Shown one piece after another: positions 44,529 to 55,191 of a DNA stretch of 64,000 bases (position 1 is its first letter; each line of letters starts with the position of its first letter). The translations under genes were made by a program, and so were the position numbers. Under the pieces are notes generated by a model. It did no database searches. It was not told where the DNA came from and worked only from the letters and a program-made list of their open reading frames with translations. Source of the DNA: Cylindrotheca closterium (lineage: Eukaryota > Bacillariophyta > Bacillariophyceae > Bacillariales > Bacillariaceae); NCBI GenBank assembly GCA_933822405.4, contig CAKOGP040000890.1, forward strand, positions 454,924 through 518,923, given 5' to 3'.

Positions 44529-44855
44529 CTATCCATTTCCTGCAGCACTGACACGAGGAATGTCGTTGTGTTCTGTCAGAGACCCAAGCTTCTCATTTAG
44601 TTCTTCAACTCTTTCTCGATGCGATTTTTGCGCAATCTTTTCACTCTCTTGCCTTTGCCGTTCAAGCTTGAATTTCCGTGCTCTTTTCTCTGCCTCCGTT
44701 AGGTCTTCCTCGTCCTCCAAAACATCACCCTTAATTTTCGATTCTTGTTCTTTACGATCATCAATCTTGCGCTTCGATTTTTTCATCTTCTTCTTTGCCT
44801 TCTTTTTATCCCCCTTGAAGGACAATGAGCCTCCCATAAATTCTGATCTCCCCAT
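44529..44855 (-). CDS. FAM32A: FAM32A-family spliceosomal protein
   Basis: Small basic protein, 108 aa (human FAM32A is 112), which in humans sits in the catalytic spliceosome and stabilises exon docking. Start at MGRSEFMGGSLSFKG. The N-terminal SFKGDKKKAKKKMKKSKRK and the C-terminal LTEAEKRARKFKLERQRQES plus KSHRERVEELNEKLGSLTEH, ending NDIPRVS, follow the family closely. An open frame continues upstream past this Met but lacks family similarity. It diverges from RFC3 over a 227-bp promoter. Confidence 0.9.
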   Translation of the reverse strand: MGRSEFMGGSLSFKGDKKKAKKKMKKSKRKIDDRKEQESKIKGDVLEDEEDLTEAEKRARKFKLERQRQESEKIAQKSHRERVEELNEKLGSLTEHNDIPRVSAAGNG

Positions 44856-45082
44856 GGTTCCGTAATTTGATGATTTGTAAGTCTTGGTTGGCGTCGCACT
44901 GACTGCAGCAGATGAGATGGAAATGAATCGAAATGAAATGGGGATACGTGGATTTACAAAGGGGGAAGTCACATTTTCGAAAACCTTCGTCATTTGCAAA
45001 ATTCTTTGGCGCGCTTTTTTTCAGCATTTTTCTCAGACTCCCTCAACCCGACACAACAACGGCTAAACCAATCGACGACTCG
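44856..45082. promoter_or_regulatory. Divergent promoter between FAM32A and RFC3
   Basis: 227 bp. No TATA or palindromic motif stands out. Both flanking frames run open for part of this region but without conservation. Confidence 0.35.
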
Positions 45083-46271
45083 ATGCTTTGGGTTGACAAA
45101 CACCGACCTTCTTCGCTGACCGCGCTAAGTTACCATGGTAGCATTAGCCAGCGGTTGGAATCTTTGGCTCAAAAGCCTGAAAGTCTTCCTCATCTGTTCT
45201 TTTATGGTCCATCTGGATCGGGCAAGAGAACTCGCATCACAGCTCTTTTGGGAGCGATCTTTGGATCTTCTGCAAATCGACTTAAGTTGGATCAGCGAAC
45301 GTTCACCACGCCTACTGGACGTACCGTCGAGATCCATATGGTGACCTCGCCACACCACGTTGAGCTCAGCCCTGGAGATGCCGGCAACAATGATCGGTTT
45401 GTGATTCAAGATGTCCTAAAAGAACTCGCTGCAACCAAAAACATTCGAAGTTCTGTCGCAAACATGGACAAAGACAGCCAGCAAGCAGATGCTGCTGCCG
45501 AAATTAAAGTGGTTGTTTTGAATCAGGTTGACCGTCTCTCCAAGCAAGCCCAAGCTGCGTTGCGTCGAACAATGGAGAAATATGCCGCTACCTGTCGGCT
45601 TATTTTATGCTGTGACAATCCTAGCAAGTTGATTGCTCCATTGAGATCCAGATGTCTAGGAATCAGAGTACCTGCCCCTTCGATAACCGAGGTAAATGTT
45701 CTTTTGTAAGAATAAGGTACTTCTTGCAAAGTGTCCTATCTTACACGTTTATTAATTTTTTTTCATTCAGATTGTAGGAGTTTTGAATGCAGTTGCACAA
45801 AAGGAAAATCTGACCCTTAGCGATGCATTTGCTGAAAAGCTTGCCAAGGAGAGCAATCGTAATCTACGAAAGGCTTTGCTGATGCTCGAAGCAGCAAAAG
45901 TTCAAGCTGGTGGGAACCAATTGGGAGCTGATCAAATTCTACCATCCACTGACTGGGAATTGTACATCTCACAACTGGCCCAAGATATCACCAATGAGCA
46001 AAGTCCCTCGCGACTTATGGCAGCTCGTGAAAAGCTGTATGAACTTCTAGTCAACTGCATTCCCGCAACCACAATTTTGAAGAAACTCACAGGGGAATTG
46101 ATCTCCAGTCTCGACGACTCGCTCAAATTGGAGGTACTGGAATGGGCTGCCTTCTACGAACACCGAATTGCAATGGGAAGTAAGGAGATTTTTCATTTGG
46201 AAGCATTTGTGGCAAAGTTCATGGCTATTTATAAAAAGTACCTCAATGACATGTTCGCTGATGATTTCTGA
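45083..46271 (+). CDS. RFC3: Replication factor C subunit 3-type (clamp loader small subunit)
   Basis: Part of the AAA+ pentamer that loads PCNA at primer ends. Two exons, 45083-45691 and 45771-46271, 79-nt intron, 369 aa. MLWVDKHRP is the family start. Walker A is YGPSGSGKRTR (41-51). The Walker B region reads VVVLNQVDRLSKQAQAALRR, where the usual acidic Glu (human TEVDKL) is Gln. Then the sensor/SRC block CDNPSKLIAPLRSRC, and the C-terminal collar domain (ILKKLTGELI, HRIAMGSKEIFHLEAFVAKFM). The extra central insert and KRTR P-loop place it with RFC3 (yeast Rfc5) and not RFC2/4/5. Loss of the Walker B Glu suggests a non-hydrolysing site. Confidence 0.93.
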
Positions 46272-46340
46272 AAGCACTATTCTTAAATTGCAGATTACCA
46301 GCAATTACATAAACTATTCAAAACTCAGTACTTTCTAGAG

Positions 46341-47870
46341 TCACCCTTTCTTTCTTTCGTTTCTCACCCTTTGCTTGTCCTTCAACATCACGCGGAAGTC
46401 TTCCATCAGTTGTGCCTCCTGCTGCTGTTTCTCCTCCATGGTAATGAGTGCCAACGCACGTTGTTCTTCAGCGGAATATACTTGGTTCTCCTTTCGAATA
46501 CGAACCGCATTCATGCGTTTATGTCGAGAACCACTCATCACATACCCCGAATTTTCAAAATGTTCAATATCATCTCCGGAGTATCCAATTTCTCCTCTTC
46601 TCGGAATACGTAGGTTCTGTTGCACATATTGTGCAATTGCTTGACCTTCTCCGGGCAACAAAGCCCCACCATAGGCAGCATTGCCCTTGGGATCAGTGCC
46701 ACCGGCAGCATTGGATTGTGGCAGTGGCATTGGCCCTTCTTCCTCATCAGACATGACCTGTTTGCCTTGCACAGCGCCCTTAAGGTCTTGAGCATTTTTG
46801 AGATCGGATTCCTTCCATTCTTCTGGAATGGAAACGTCTTGCGAAGCTTCCGCCTTCGGAGGTGGGCTTCGTCGACTCTTGGAAGATGATGACGATCTTG
46901 AGCTAACACTGCGAGATCCAGTTGGTGATTCTGAGACAGAACCACTATCACTGCTGTCGTCACTGCTATAATCACGCCGCCGACTTCCTCGGCCACGCCT
47001 AGAGCTTCTCCGATCACGTGAACGCGGACGGTCTCGGGGTCGCTTTCGATCCCCTCGCCGGCGACGACGCCATTGCTCGGTGGAGGTGGTACTGTCTGAA
47101 TCCGAGCTTCCAGTGGATGACGATGAAGCTATTGATTCCTCGTCTTGCCTCTTGTTTTTCTTGATTAGTGCTTTGGAAGGAGGCTCTGGACTTGTGGACC
47201 AAAGAATTCGCATGTATTGCGGACAGTGCTGTGTATGCGCCTCTGAACCGGCTCGCCAGTCAATATGGTATGACATATACATTCGTCTACGATCTCTTGC
47301 CCTTTCAGTACGCTGGCGTTGTCCTATTGGCCTTCCCCTACGACCTGAAGATTGTTGCGATGCGATTTCCCGCCCAACATACGTTCCCCTATCTTGATTG
47401 ACATCAACCAAACTGAGTCGTATTCTTTTCTGACGGCGATCTTCTTCGACACTTAGAATTACAGCATATACTTTGTCCTTCAATTGCACAACATCTTCTA
47501 CCTTTTCGACCCGGCGAGGTGCCAGCTGACTTATGTGCACCAAACCACGATGGCTCTGTTCGTTCTGTTTGTCCATGAACTCAACAAAAGCACCGTAGGC
47601 TTCGACTCGAACAACTTCCCCATGGACGATATTTCCAGGAAGAAGTCCTCTCTTCCCATCTTCGACATGCATTTCTTCCCCTGGACCATAATGGCCACCA
47701 TTTCCAGAGGATGAACCATTATTGGGACCAGCGTTTCTGTTATGGCGGTCTTCATTTTCGAAATGCCGACGGCGGTCTCCATATTTTACACTCTTATCTT
47801 TATCACCGTTATTGTCCCCTCCTCTCCCATGACCGTTCTTTAATGCCCTACCAAATTCATCTCTCAACAT
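46341..47870 (-). CDS. S1 RNA-binding domain fused to an NKAP (SynMuv) C-terminal domain
   Basis: Single exon, 509 aa. Residues 78-156 are an S1 domain: [62 protein letters not shown] basic linker and RS-rich tract (250-350; [32 protein letters not shown]) follow, preceded by [11 protein letters not shown], a motif matching the start of NKAP homology. Residues 395-509 are the NKAP C-terminal domain: [39 protein letters not shown] and DFRVMLKDK. Human NKAP (spliceosome- and exon junction-associated RNA factor) lacks S1; S1 with basic tails occurs in ZCCHC17/PNO40. The continuous frame and the intact linker motif argue against two fused gene models. Probably a nuclear mRNA-processing factor. 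Confidence 0.87.
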   Translation of the reverse strand: MLRDEFGRALKNGHGRGGDNNGDKDKSVKYGDRRRHFENEDRHNRNAGPNNGSSSGNGGHYGPGEEMHVEDGKRGLLPGNIVHGEVVRVEAYGAFVEFMDKQNEQSHRGLVHISQLAPRRVEKVEDVVQLKDKVYAVILSVEEDRRQKRIRLSLVDVNQDRGTYVGREIASQQSSGRRGRPIGQRQRTERARDRRRMYMSYHIDWRAGSEAHTQHCPQYMRILWSTSPEPPSKALIKKNKRQDEESIASSSSTGSSDSDSTTSTEQWRRRRRGDRKRPRDRPRSRDRRSSRRGRGSRRRDYSSDDSSDSGSVSESPTGSRSVSSRSSSSSKSRRSPPPKAEASQDVSIPEEWKESDLKNAQDLKGAVQGKQVMSDEEEGPMPLPQSNAAGGTDPKGNAAYGGALLPGEGQAIAQYVQQNLRIPRRGEIGYSGDDIEHFENSGYVMSGSRHKRMNAVRIRKENQVYSAEEQRALALITMEEKQQQEAQLMEDFRVMLKDKQRVRNERKKG

Positions 47871-48177
47871 GATGGAGTGACAAATGTTACTGCGGTTCCG
47901 GTACAGTTGATGGTTTGTGTAAGGTGAGTAAACTGACGGATGACGGACTTTGTGATCCTGAGAAGGACCTTGGTCGGACTAGTCGATTGGCGATCAGTAC
48001 AGTACATATTACATGCTTGCGCTTGTACCGGTATCGGTACGCCCAGCCCCTACGAAGACTTTTAAAACCAACCAGATTCAAGATCGACTGCTCCTTACAG
48101 TACCAGTACCAGGCATCAATAAAATCCGTTGGTTGGAAGGAAGAAGAATCGAATTACCAATAGTCTACGATAACACG
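47871..48177. promoter_or_regulatory. Divergent promoter between the S1-NKAP and CHTOP-like genes
   Basis: About 310 bp with several palindromes: CAGTACAGTACATATT (47996), TTGTACCGGTATCGGTACGC (48025) and TTACAGTACCAGTACCAGG (48095). No gene. Confidence 0.5.
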
Positions 48178-48675
48178 ATGGCTGGCAAAGAAGGACGCAA
48201 AAATCGACGCGGTGCGAAATCTCCGGCAGCCAAGAAGAAGCCAGAGAAGCAAGTAGTGAAGAAAGGCAGGAACGCCAAGAAGGGTGACACGACAGCTAAC
48301 AAAGGTGCCAGTGGTCGTGGCAGATCCAAGAGCCCAGTTCCCAAGAAGAACGCACAGAAGCAGAAACAGCAGCAAAACAAGAAGCAACCGCAGGTAAAGG
48401 GGAAGAATAAGAAAGGCGGCAAGCCGCAGCCCAAGAAAGAAAAGCCGGTATCAGCTGAAGATCTTGATCGTGGAATGGACGACTATTGGGCCAATAGCAA
48501 AGATAAGGCTGTTGTTGAAAAGAAATTGGACGATGACATGGATGGCTACTGGGCTGCCAAAAAAGAAGGGGGGGAAGACGGAGCAAACGAAGACTCTGCG
48601 GTTGATGCCGATGCCGATGCTGATACCGATGCTGGTGAAAAGAAGGCCAACGACAAAGAAGCCGGTGAAGCTTAG
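48178..48675 (+). CDS. Basic protein with C-terminal FoP/CHTOP-like motif, putative mRNA export adaptor
   Basis: Single exon, 165 aa. Residues 1-95 are almost entirely Lys, Gly, Gln, Pro and Arg, as in RNA-binding tails. Residues 100-133 contain a pair of matching segments, AEDLDRGMDDYWANS and KKLDDDMDGYWAAKK, each LDxxMDxYW. This duplicated motif is the hallmark of the C-terminal 'FoP duplication' in CHTOP/Friend of PRMT1 and related TREX factors, where it binds the helicase UAP56. The acidic end repeats DADADADTDA. The motif match is short, but its duplication and position are specific. Likely nuclear. Confidence 0.7.
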   Translation: MAGKEGRKNRRGAKSPAAKKKPEKQVVKKGRNAKKGDTTANKGASGRGRSKSPVPKKNAQKQKQQQNKKQPQVKGKNKKGGKPQPKKEKPVSAEDLDRGMDDYWANSKDKAVVEKKLDDDMDGYWAAKKEGGEDGANEDSAVDADADADTDAGEKKANDKEAGEA

Positions 48676-49459
48676 AATGATTGCTCCCTTTCAACTGGAT
48701 GAATTCCGAGGAGTTGATCAAACTTATGAAATATAAATGCGTTATTACGACGACAGTCTGATCATGAACATTGACCATCCTGGTCAAATCTGAATTGGAA
48801 GAAACCACATCAATGGAGACTCCCCAATTGGATGATGCATTGCATCATCGAGATGATCCCCATATCTCCTATGCATTCAAAATTGGTGAAAACTGCACAT
48901 CTCTATAGTTTCAGGTGATAACGAGCATTTTCGCAGTGAAACAATGTCATGAACGTTGAATTGATTACTTCAAAAGTTACTGGCTGCACGCGTTCCGGAA
49001 GATCTCAGGCAAGCGATTGCTGTCATGTCAAAACCAGACTGGCAGCTCGTGTTGGCTTGTAGCTTCTATTTTATTTTGCCGTCCATTTCCATTCCAAGAT
49101 GGCTTCTACAAGTAAGTACAAGGTATTATAATACCTGGCGCTGTGTAACCAATTACGGCGCCTGGTACACGTGTACCTGGTACCATGCCATACTGTACCA
49201 ACCACGATTGATTAGTTCGAACTGTTCGCTGATGAGACAGAATGACAAAACACGAGTTAAATAACGGTATCCTACCAACGTCACATAGGACTTCAGGGCC
49301 GAACGAAGAAATTATGATCCTCCGAGTGAACGAAGCGTAGATCTTCATGTGCTGTGCAGCATTGATGCTGTCACACGTGCTTTAATCGTTGATACAATAC
49401 TGTACTTCAACAACTAGTGCACACCGGTTTAGACGGTTTGTCAATAACATAAAACCAAC
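48676..49459. promoter_or_regulatory. Intergenic region before the P4-ATPase
   Basis: About 780 bp. Holds a near-perfect palindrome GATGATGCATTGCATCATC near 48833-48851, and a palindrome-rich patch at 49110-49205: AGTACAAGGTATTATAATAC, CTGGTACACGTGTACCTGG and TACCATGCCATACTGTACC. The single frame with an ATG (49025-49264) has no conserved features. ATACTGTACTTC occurs shortly before the start codon. Confidence 0.5.
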
Positions 49460-52400
49460 ATGGGTGTCAGTAGCAGCAAACAAAACACGGATGATACTGA
49501 CCGGATCCTTGTTGCTGGCAGGCCCGCCATCGACCGTTGTGACAACATGATTACAACAGCCAAGTATACAATCTGGAGCTTCCTCCCAGTGGTATGTACA
49601 ATAGAATCGTCATGGGTTTTCTTAATCTACCGGATTCTTCTTTCTTCCAAGGAATAAATGTCAAGTGATTGGCCAAATAAAACGCCAGTGTCTTGGAAAA
49701 CCGAAATCTCTTACTGTATTCTTCATTTCTGCCTTCTAACTCCTCGTTGTTTACAATTCCCGCAGGCGCTTGGTGAACAATTTCGACGATTTGCAAACAT
49801 GTATTTCCTAATGGTCGGATGTATCATGGCAGTTGGCTACTATACCGATCTTTACGAATCTGCACTGACTCCGTGGACGACACTGGGTCCTCTAGCATTT
49901 GTCATTTCAGTTAGTTTGCTTGTTCAGGGTTTAGCAGATGCCAAGAGACACAAGAGTGACAATGAAACAAATAACTTTCCTTGTGTGATTCTTCGCAGAG
50001 GGCAAGATATCGACAATGAAACTGGTGCGGAGCGCGAAACATCAATTTTGGGTGGCAAGGATGTTATCGTAAACCTTTCGAAATCATCTGATACGGTCCC
50101 CGGCAAAAAGGTCCAAGCGAAGGTTGGCTTTCAAAAGATTAGACGGATGGACATTCGTCAGGGACACATTGTTCTGGTTAAGAATCGCGAAATGGTCCCT
50201 GCCGATATGGTTCTCCTTGCAAGTAGTGGCGACAACGGTAGTTCATACATTGAGACAAGTTCCATTGACGGGGAAACGAACTTGAAGCTCCGAACCAGTC
50301 CACATCTTCCTACTAAGCTGTTGGAGCACCTAAGGCGTGGTAAATCCATGAAAGATATTGCAGAATCTTCAGAGGAGAATATTGATGTTGGCATAGAGTC
50401 TCTCGAGCAAGCAACTAAGCGAGTTGCCCGTGTCTCCGCCCTTGCCTACCCAAACGGCACATCAGTAATGAAGAATCCTAATTATAGACCTGACGAAGTA
50501 CACGAGGATGAGCGAGTGGCCAAAAGAAGTTTTTTCGAACGTATGAGTATGGGTGTGCACGGTGCAGCTGGACGTGCAAGTATGGGATTTCACAACATGG
50601 CAGATAGAGCGAGTCACACATTGGACAATATGGTACATGGATCCGGTGGAAATGATGATACCTTTGAATTTCTAGATGAAAGATATGTTGCTTCTCTGAA
50701 GTCAGAGGCTCCAAATCCACATGTCAACACATTCTCTGGGCTGTTGGTTCTTCCACCGATTGAAGATGATGATTCTCCCTTTGAAATTTCTTTGGGTGCA
50801 GAAAACATTCTTCTCCGAGGTGCGGTTGTGCGAAACACTGAATGGGTTATTGGTCTTGCTTGCTTCACTGGAACGGACACAAAACTTGTACAGAACTCAT
50901 TTGAGACTCCGTCAAAGTTCAGTCAGCTTGATGTACTGATGAACAGAACTGTTTTGTTTGTTTTGGTCATCATGTTTCTATGTATATCATACCTTGCTTC
51001 AATGGCAGTGCTTTCGAATCAAAGGGAGTTCGATAACATCTGGTAAGTTGGATAGGGCTTTAAGACTTGCTGTTTTTTGGTCGCAGCCTTGGCTCATTAT
51101 TCTGGCAACACAGGTATGCAGGACTAAATACTAACGCTACAGCACCCTGGCCCTACCTTCCTGATCTTGAAGCTCCAGAATGGACACCAGACACTCAAAA
51201 TTGGATTCAAATGTTCTTTCTCTACGTTACATTGCTGAGTAACTTTGTACCCCTGAGTCTTTATGTTACCGTGGAAATGTGCAATTTCTTCCTTTTGTAT
51301 CTGGTCTATGTAGATGTTGAAATGTACGATGATCGAACTGACACTCGAGCTGTTGCGAGAAGTACCAACATCACGGATCTTGGACAGATCCAATACATTT
51401 TTTCCGACAAGACCGGAACGCTCACTCAGAACGTCATGCGATTCAAACGATGTTCTGTCGACGGCATGGTTTTTGGAGCTCCAATCCAGAAACAGCGTCC
51501 TGGGGCCGAAGAAGCGGAAGCAGGGTCTAAAACTGCGTTTCATCCCCTTCGTAGATTGTTGGTGGGACAATCAGTGGGTGAATCGAACGGGAAAAAAGAT
51601 GATCAATTTCCCAATGAAGAGAGAATGACGTTCAATTCTGAGATGTTTTTGCGCGTCCTGAGTTTGTGTCACACAGTGGTCGTCGAGAAAGACCTTGACC
51701 TTTCTGATAACATTGATGCCTCCAAATCTGTGGCATCTCATGCATCGTCGACTTCAAATACAAAAAGAAAAGGGAAAAAGATATTTGGAAAACGTGATCG
51801 AGCTGCAAGCGAGATGAGTGCCAATTCTGCCGGTTACGGTTTGGAGAAGGTCACAGAAAACGAAGAAGCAGAATTTGGTGCGAATCGAACGAGGGCCCAG
51901 AGCACTGGTTCAGCCTCACTAGTTTCTGGGATACAAACGGGGAAGGATGGCGCTCCGGCAGGCTTTGCATATCAGGCAGAAAGTCCTGACGAGGGAGCGC
52001 TTGTTTCTGCTGCAAGCAAATCGTTCGGTTTTCAAGTCGTGGGTCGCGACTCGTCAGGTATCAAGATTAAGTGCTCTCACCCGACAATCTTCACTGATGA
52101 AAACATTGTGGACGACATCAAGAATGGTTGTTTCAATCCTGTCAAATTAGCGTCGGAATCCTCCTCAAATCTGGCTCCTGTCAAAGGGAACACTGTAGCG
52201 ATAGATGAGCGCATACGTGACCCCAGTTCACAGCGTACGGAAACCTGGTCAATTCTTGCCGTTAACAAGTTTGATAGTGACCGAAAGAGAATGTCAATTG
52301 TCCTTCGGGCCCCGGCAGAATTTGGTGGTTTTTCCATGGTGCTATGCAAGGGGGCAGATTCAGCGATGCTTGATCCCAGTGTTGCCATAGGGGCGGAGAG

Positions 52401-55135
52401 TCTTGCCAACGATAGTTCTCGAGAGTCGGCAACATTGAATGTCGTCAATGAGGATTATGACACTGGGGAAGAAGCCGAATGGGTGTTTTCCCAAATGCTT
52501 GGCTTACAGACACATCTTGGAGAGTTTGCGTCGGAAGGTCTGCGTACCCTTGTCTTAGGTGTTCGTTTCCTTACAGAAAAAGAGTCCACTGAATGGCTTG
52601 AAACCTACAAAGCGGCCGCGACATCAATCAAGGATCGAGATGCCAAGCTGAAGGATGCTGCATTTGAGATTGAATGTAGGTTACATATCGTAGGTGCAAC
52701 AGCGATTGAGGACAAGTTGCAAGATGGTGTTGGCGATACGATTGCCACACTCGAAAACGCTGGAATCAAATTGTGGGTTCTCACTGGAGACAAACGAGAG
52801 ACAGCAATCGAAATCGGATATTCGTCTCATGTGCTTACTCCAAAAATGCATGTCACGGAAGTGGCAGATAAAGGCACATCTTTTGTGAGAGCTCAGTGTG
52901 CCATGGAATTCATGCGGCTGGTCAAGTCAGGACATTTACAGTCGTACCAGCGTTCTGAAGTTGATCAGTCTGATGATGGTTTCACCATAGCTAATGCTCT
53001 ATTTGCTCTTGGGAAGTGTCGCCGAAGCTTGAGCCGGGCCTACGGCACACAAATCATCTATCTTCGACTTTGTTTCGCCAAAATTTTGGGCATGGACTGT
53101 TCTGGCTTGGAAGAGGCACTTGAATTAATCAAGGGAGAGCAAGGGAAGGAGAAGAGTATCTTAAAGGATGTTGTTCGAAGACGACATGTTCGAGATCGAG
53201 CAGAAAAGACAATCCAAGACTTTTTGAACTCCCCTGAGGGACAAATCTACAAGAGGAAGAAAGGGCTTAACGATACGACTGCATCAGATGAAATGACTGC
53301 TGATAACGTACCCTCTGTGTTCGCACATGCAAAGTCTGCGAGAGAGGTGCTTGAAAAGAGAAAGAGCGAAGGCAAATTGTCGGCTCAAGAAGTTAGAAGC
53401 TTATCAATTGCGCAACTCACAGCACATGAGATGGAGGGCGACCATGATCCTAATTTCATCGACGAAGATACGCTTTCTCTCACTAGTTTCTTCCCCGTAT
53501 CAGGCGGGGATACCAGCGACTTCGATAAGCGTCGAAGGACAGTGCTAGAGCGCCTTTTTGCAGTCGATCGTGATGTCCGAAAAGGACGTCTTATCAAACA
53601 TCTGAAGAAAGAGAAGAGAGTAGAAGCTCTATCATCACCCCAGAACAACAATGCGGCTGAACCCACAACAGATGAGACTAGAACAGGTGATGGTCCCCGT
53701 GCCCTCGTTATTGAAGGAGCTGCGTTGAAGCATCTACTTGGTGATCCGGAGTTGGAAGAATTGATCTTTGCAATTGCAAGCAATTGCGAAGCAGTAATTG
53801 CATGCCGCGTCAGTCCGAGGCAGAAAGCTCTCCTTGTTAGACTTGTTCGCCATAACGTAACACCAGAACCAGTCACGTTAGCCATCGGCGACGGGGCTAA
53901 TGACGTTGGTATGATTCAGGAGGCCCATGTTGGTATTGGTATTTCTGGAAAAGAGGGAAAACAAGCCGTGAACGCTTCCGACTTCGCTATTGCGCAATTC
54001 CGATTCCTTGAGACTCTAATTCTTATCCACGGTCGATGGGATTTTTTCCGGCAGAGCATAGTTGTGCTCTTCTCCTTCTACAAGAATTCTTTGATGGCTG
54101 GTTGCCTTGTGGCGTTCAATGGCGAGACGCTTTACAGCGGTCAACCACTTTTTGACCAGTGGGTAATTTCAAGTCTCAATTTTGTTGCAGGATTTCCAAT
54201 CCTTTTCTATGGGATGTTCGATCGTTGCCTTGACAAGGATTACATTCGTCGCAATCCTGAAGTATACCAAGCATCACGCGAAAACGAACTCCTAACGAAC
54301 CGCGTTTTGCTGCGATGGATCATCCTGACCTTCGTGCATCTCTTTGCTATCTACTACGGAACAGTGTACTTATTGACCAACGGAGGCGGAGTGTCTTCTG
54401 CGTTCAAAGGCTTGATGGTTTTCGAGGACCCTGATTTCCCAGGAGATGGCGAAGGTGGTGATTTGCAAAGTGTCGGAACTGTGACATATAGCTGCCTCAT
54501 CTTCACTTTGGCTTTGAAAGTACGTAGTTTCTTCGCTGTGTCTTCATCACCATACATTTTCAACTCACACCCTAGCTTGCAGGTTCTCTTCGAATCGAAG
54601 TCGATTATTAACGGAGAGTTTCCGCCTTTCACATGCTCCAAGAATTCCGGGGAGGGTTTTGCAAGCCGGATAGCATACACTTGGCTGGCACAAACATTCG
54701 GCTCGATCATATTCTACTACTTCTTCCTTTTCATGTATCATGTAAGTGTTGCTGCCTCAATTATCGTCGTTTGCTCTGAAAGTGCCTCACCTATACATCG
54801 AACACTTGCCTCAACAGTTGATCGGAGCGAATTCTGGGCCTGGAGAATTTTCGAACTTCGTTGCTGTTCCTCATAAAGTCATGGCACGGCGATCTGTTAA
54901 TTGGCTCATTATGTTCATTGTCCCTGCATGTGCTATGGCATTTGACCTGTTTGGAAAGGTTTTCTCCAACATGTATTACCCGACACAAACTCAGATCCAC
55001 ATAGAAATCGAAGCAAAAGAAAGGGCATTGGCAAAGCAAAAGAACAGTAGACGATCACGAAGAAATCGTACTCCACAGAATGGCGAAAGAAACAACAACG
55101 AGACGACCGAACAAAGTGTCCCCGCTTCAGCATAA
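49460..55135 (+). CDS. P4-type ATPase, aminophospholipid flippase
   Basis: Flips phosphatidylserine or phosphatidylethanolamine to the cytosolic leaflet. Five exons: 49460-49591, 49766-51042, 51114-54519, 54583-54741 and 54818-55135; introns 174, 71, 63 and 76 nt; 1763 aa, longer than most. Start MGVSSSK is also an N-myristoylation consensus. Motifs: TTAKYTIWSFLPV|ALGEQFRRFANMYF (first membrane block, completed by splicing), SSIDGETNLK (actuator loop, P4 form of TGES), FSDKTGTLTQNVM (phosphorylation site, about 567), WVLTGDKRETAIEIG, and IGDGANDVGMIQEAHVG (about 1394). Ten membrane spans are expected. Two large soluble inserts (about 640-790 and 1080-1330) are unusual and acidic/basic low complexity. 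Intron 3 keeps frame and has no stop, so it could be retained. Confidence 0.95.
54520..54582 (+). other. 63-nt intron without stop in the P4-ATPase (possible retained intron)
   Basis: Length divisible by three, GTACGT...TTGCAG borders, and no in-frame stop, so both spliced and unspliced messages encode a protein. The inserted 21 residues (VRSFFAVSSSPYIFN and six more) would lie between membrane segments near FTLALK and VLFESKS. Splicing is favoured because the family is contiguous there. Confidence 0.5.
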
Positions 55136-55191
55136 ATATTCTAACTGTTCAAACCGAAATTTCCTATCATTGGTGTAGTGTTAAAAAATTG

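Noticed and set aside
49025..49264. Small hydrophobic plus-strand gene of 79 codons
   Set aside because: Has an ATG and one hydrophobic run, but most of its length is built from the TAC/GTA palindromes common to intergenic DNA; no family resemblance.
33126..49459. A functional cluster of ubiquitin or RNA-processing genes
   Set aside because: Genes are single housekeeping loci on both strands mixed with unrelated metabolism; the grouping fits random order in a compact genome.
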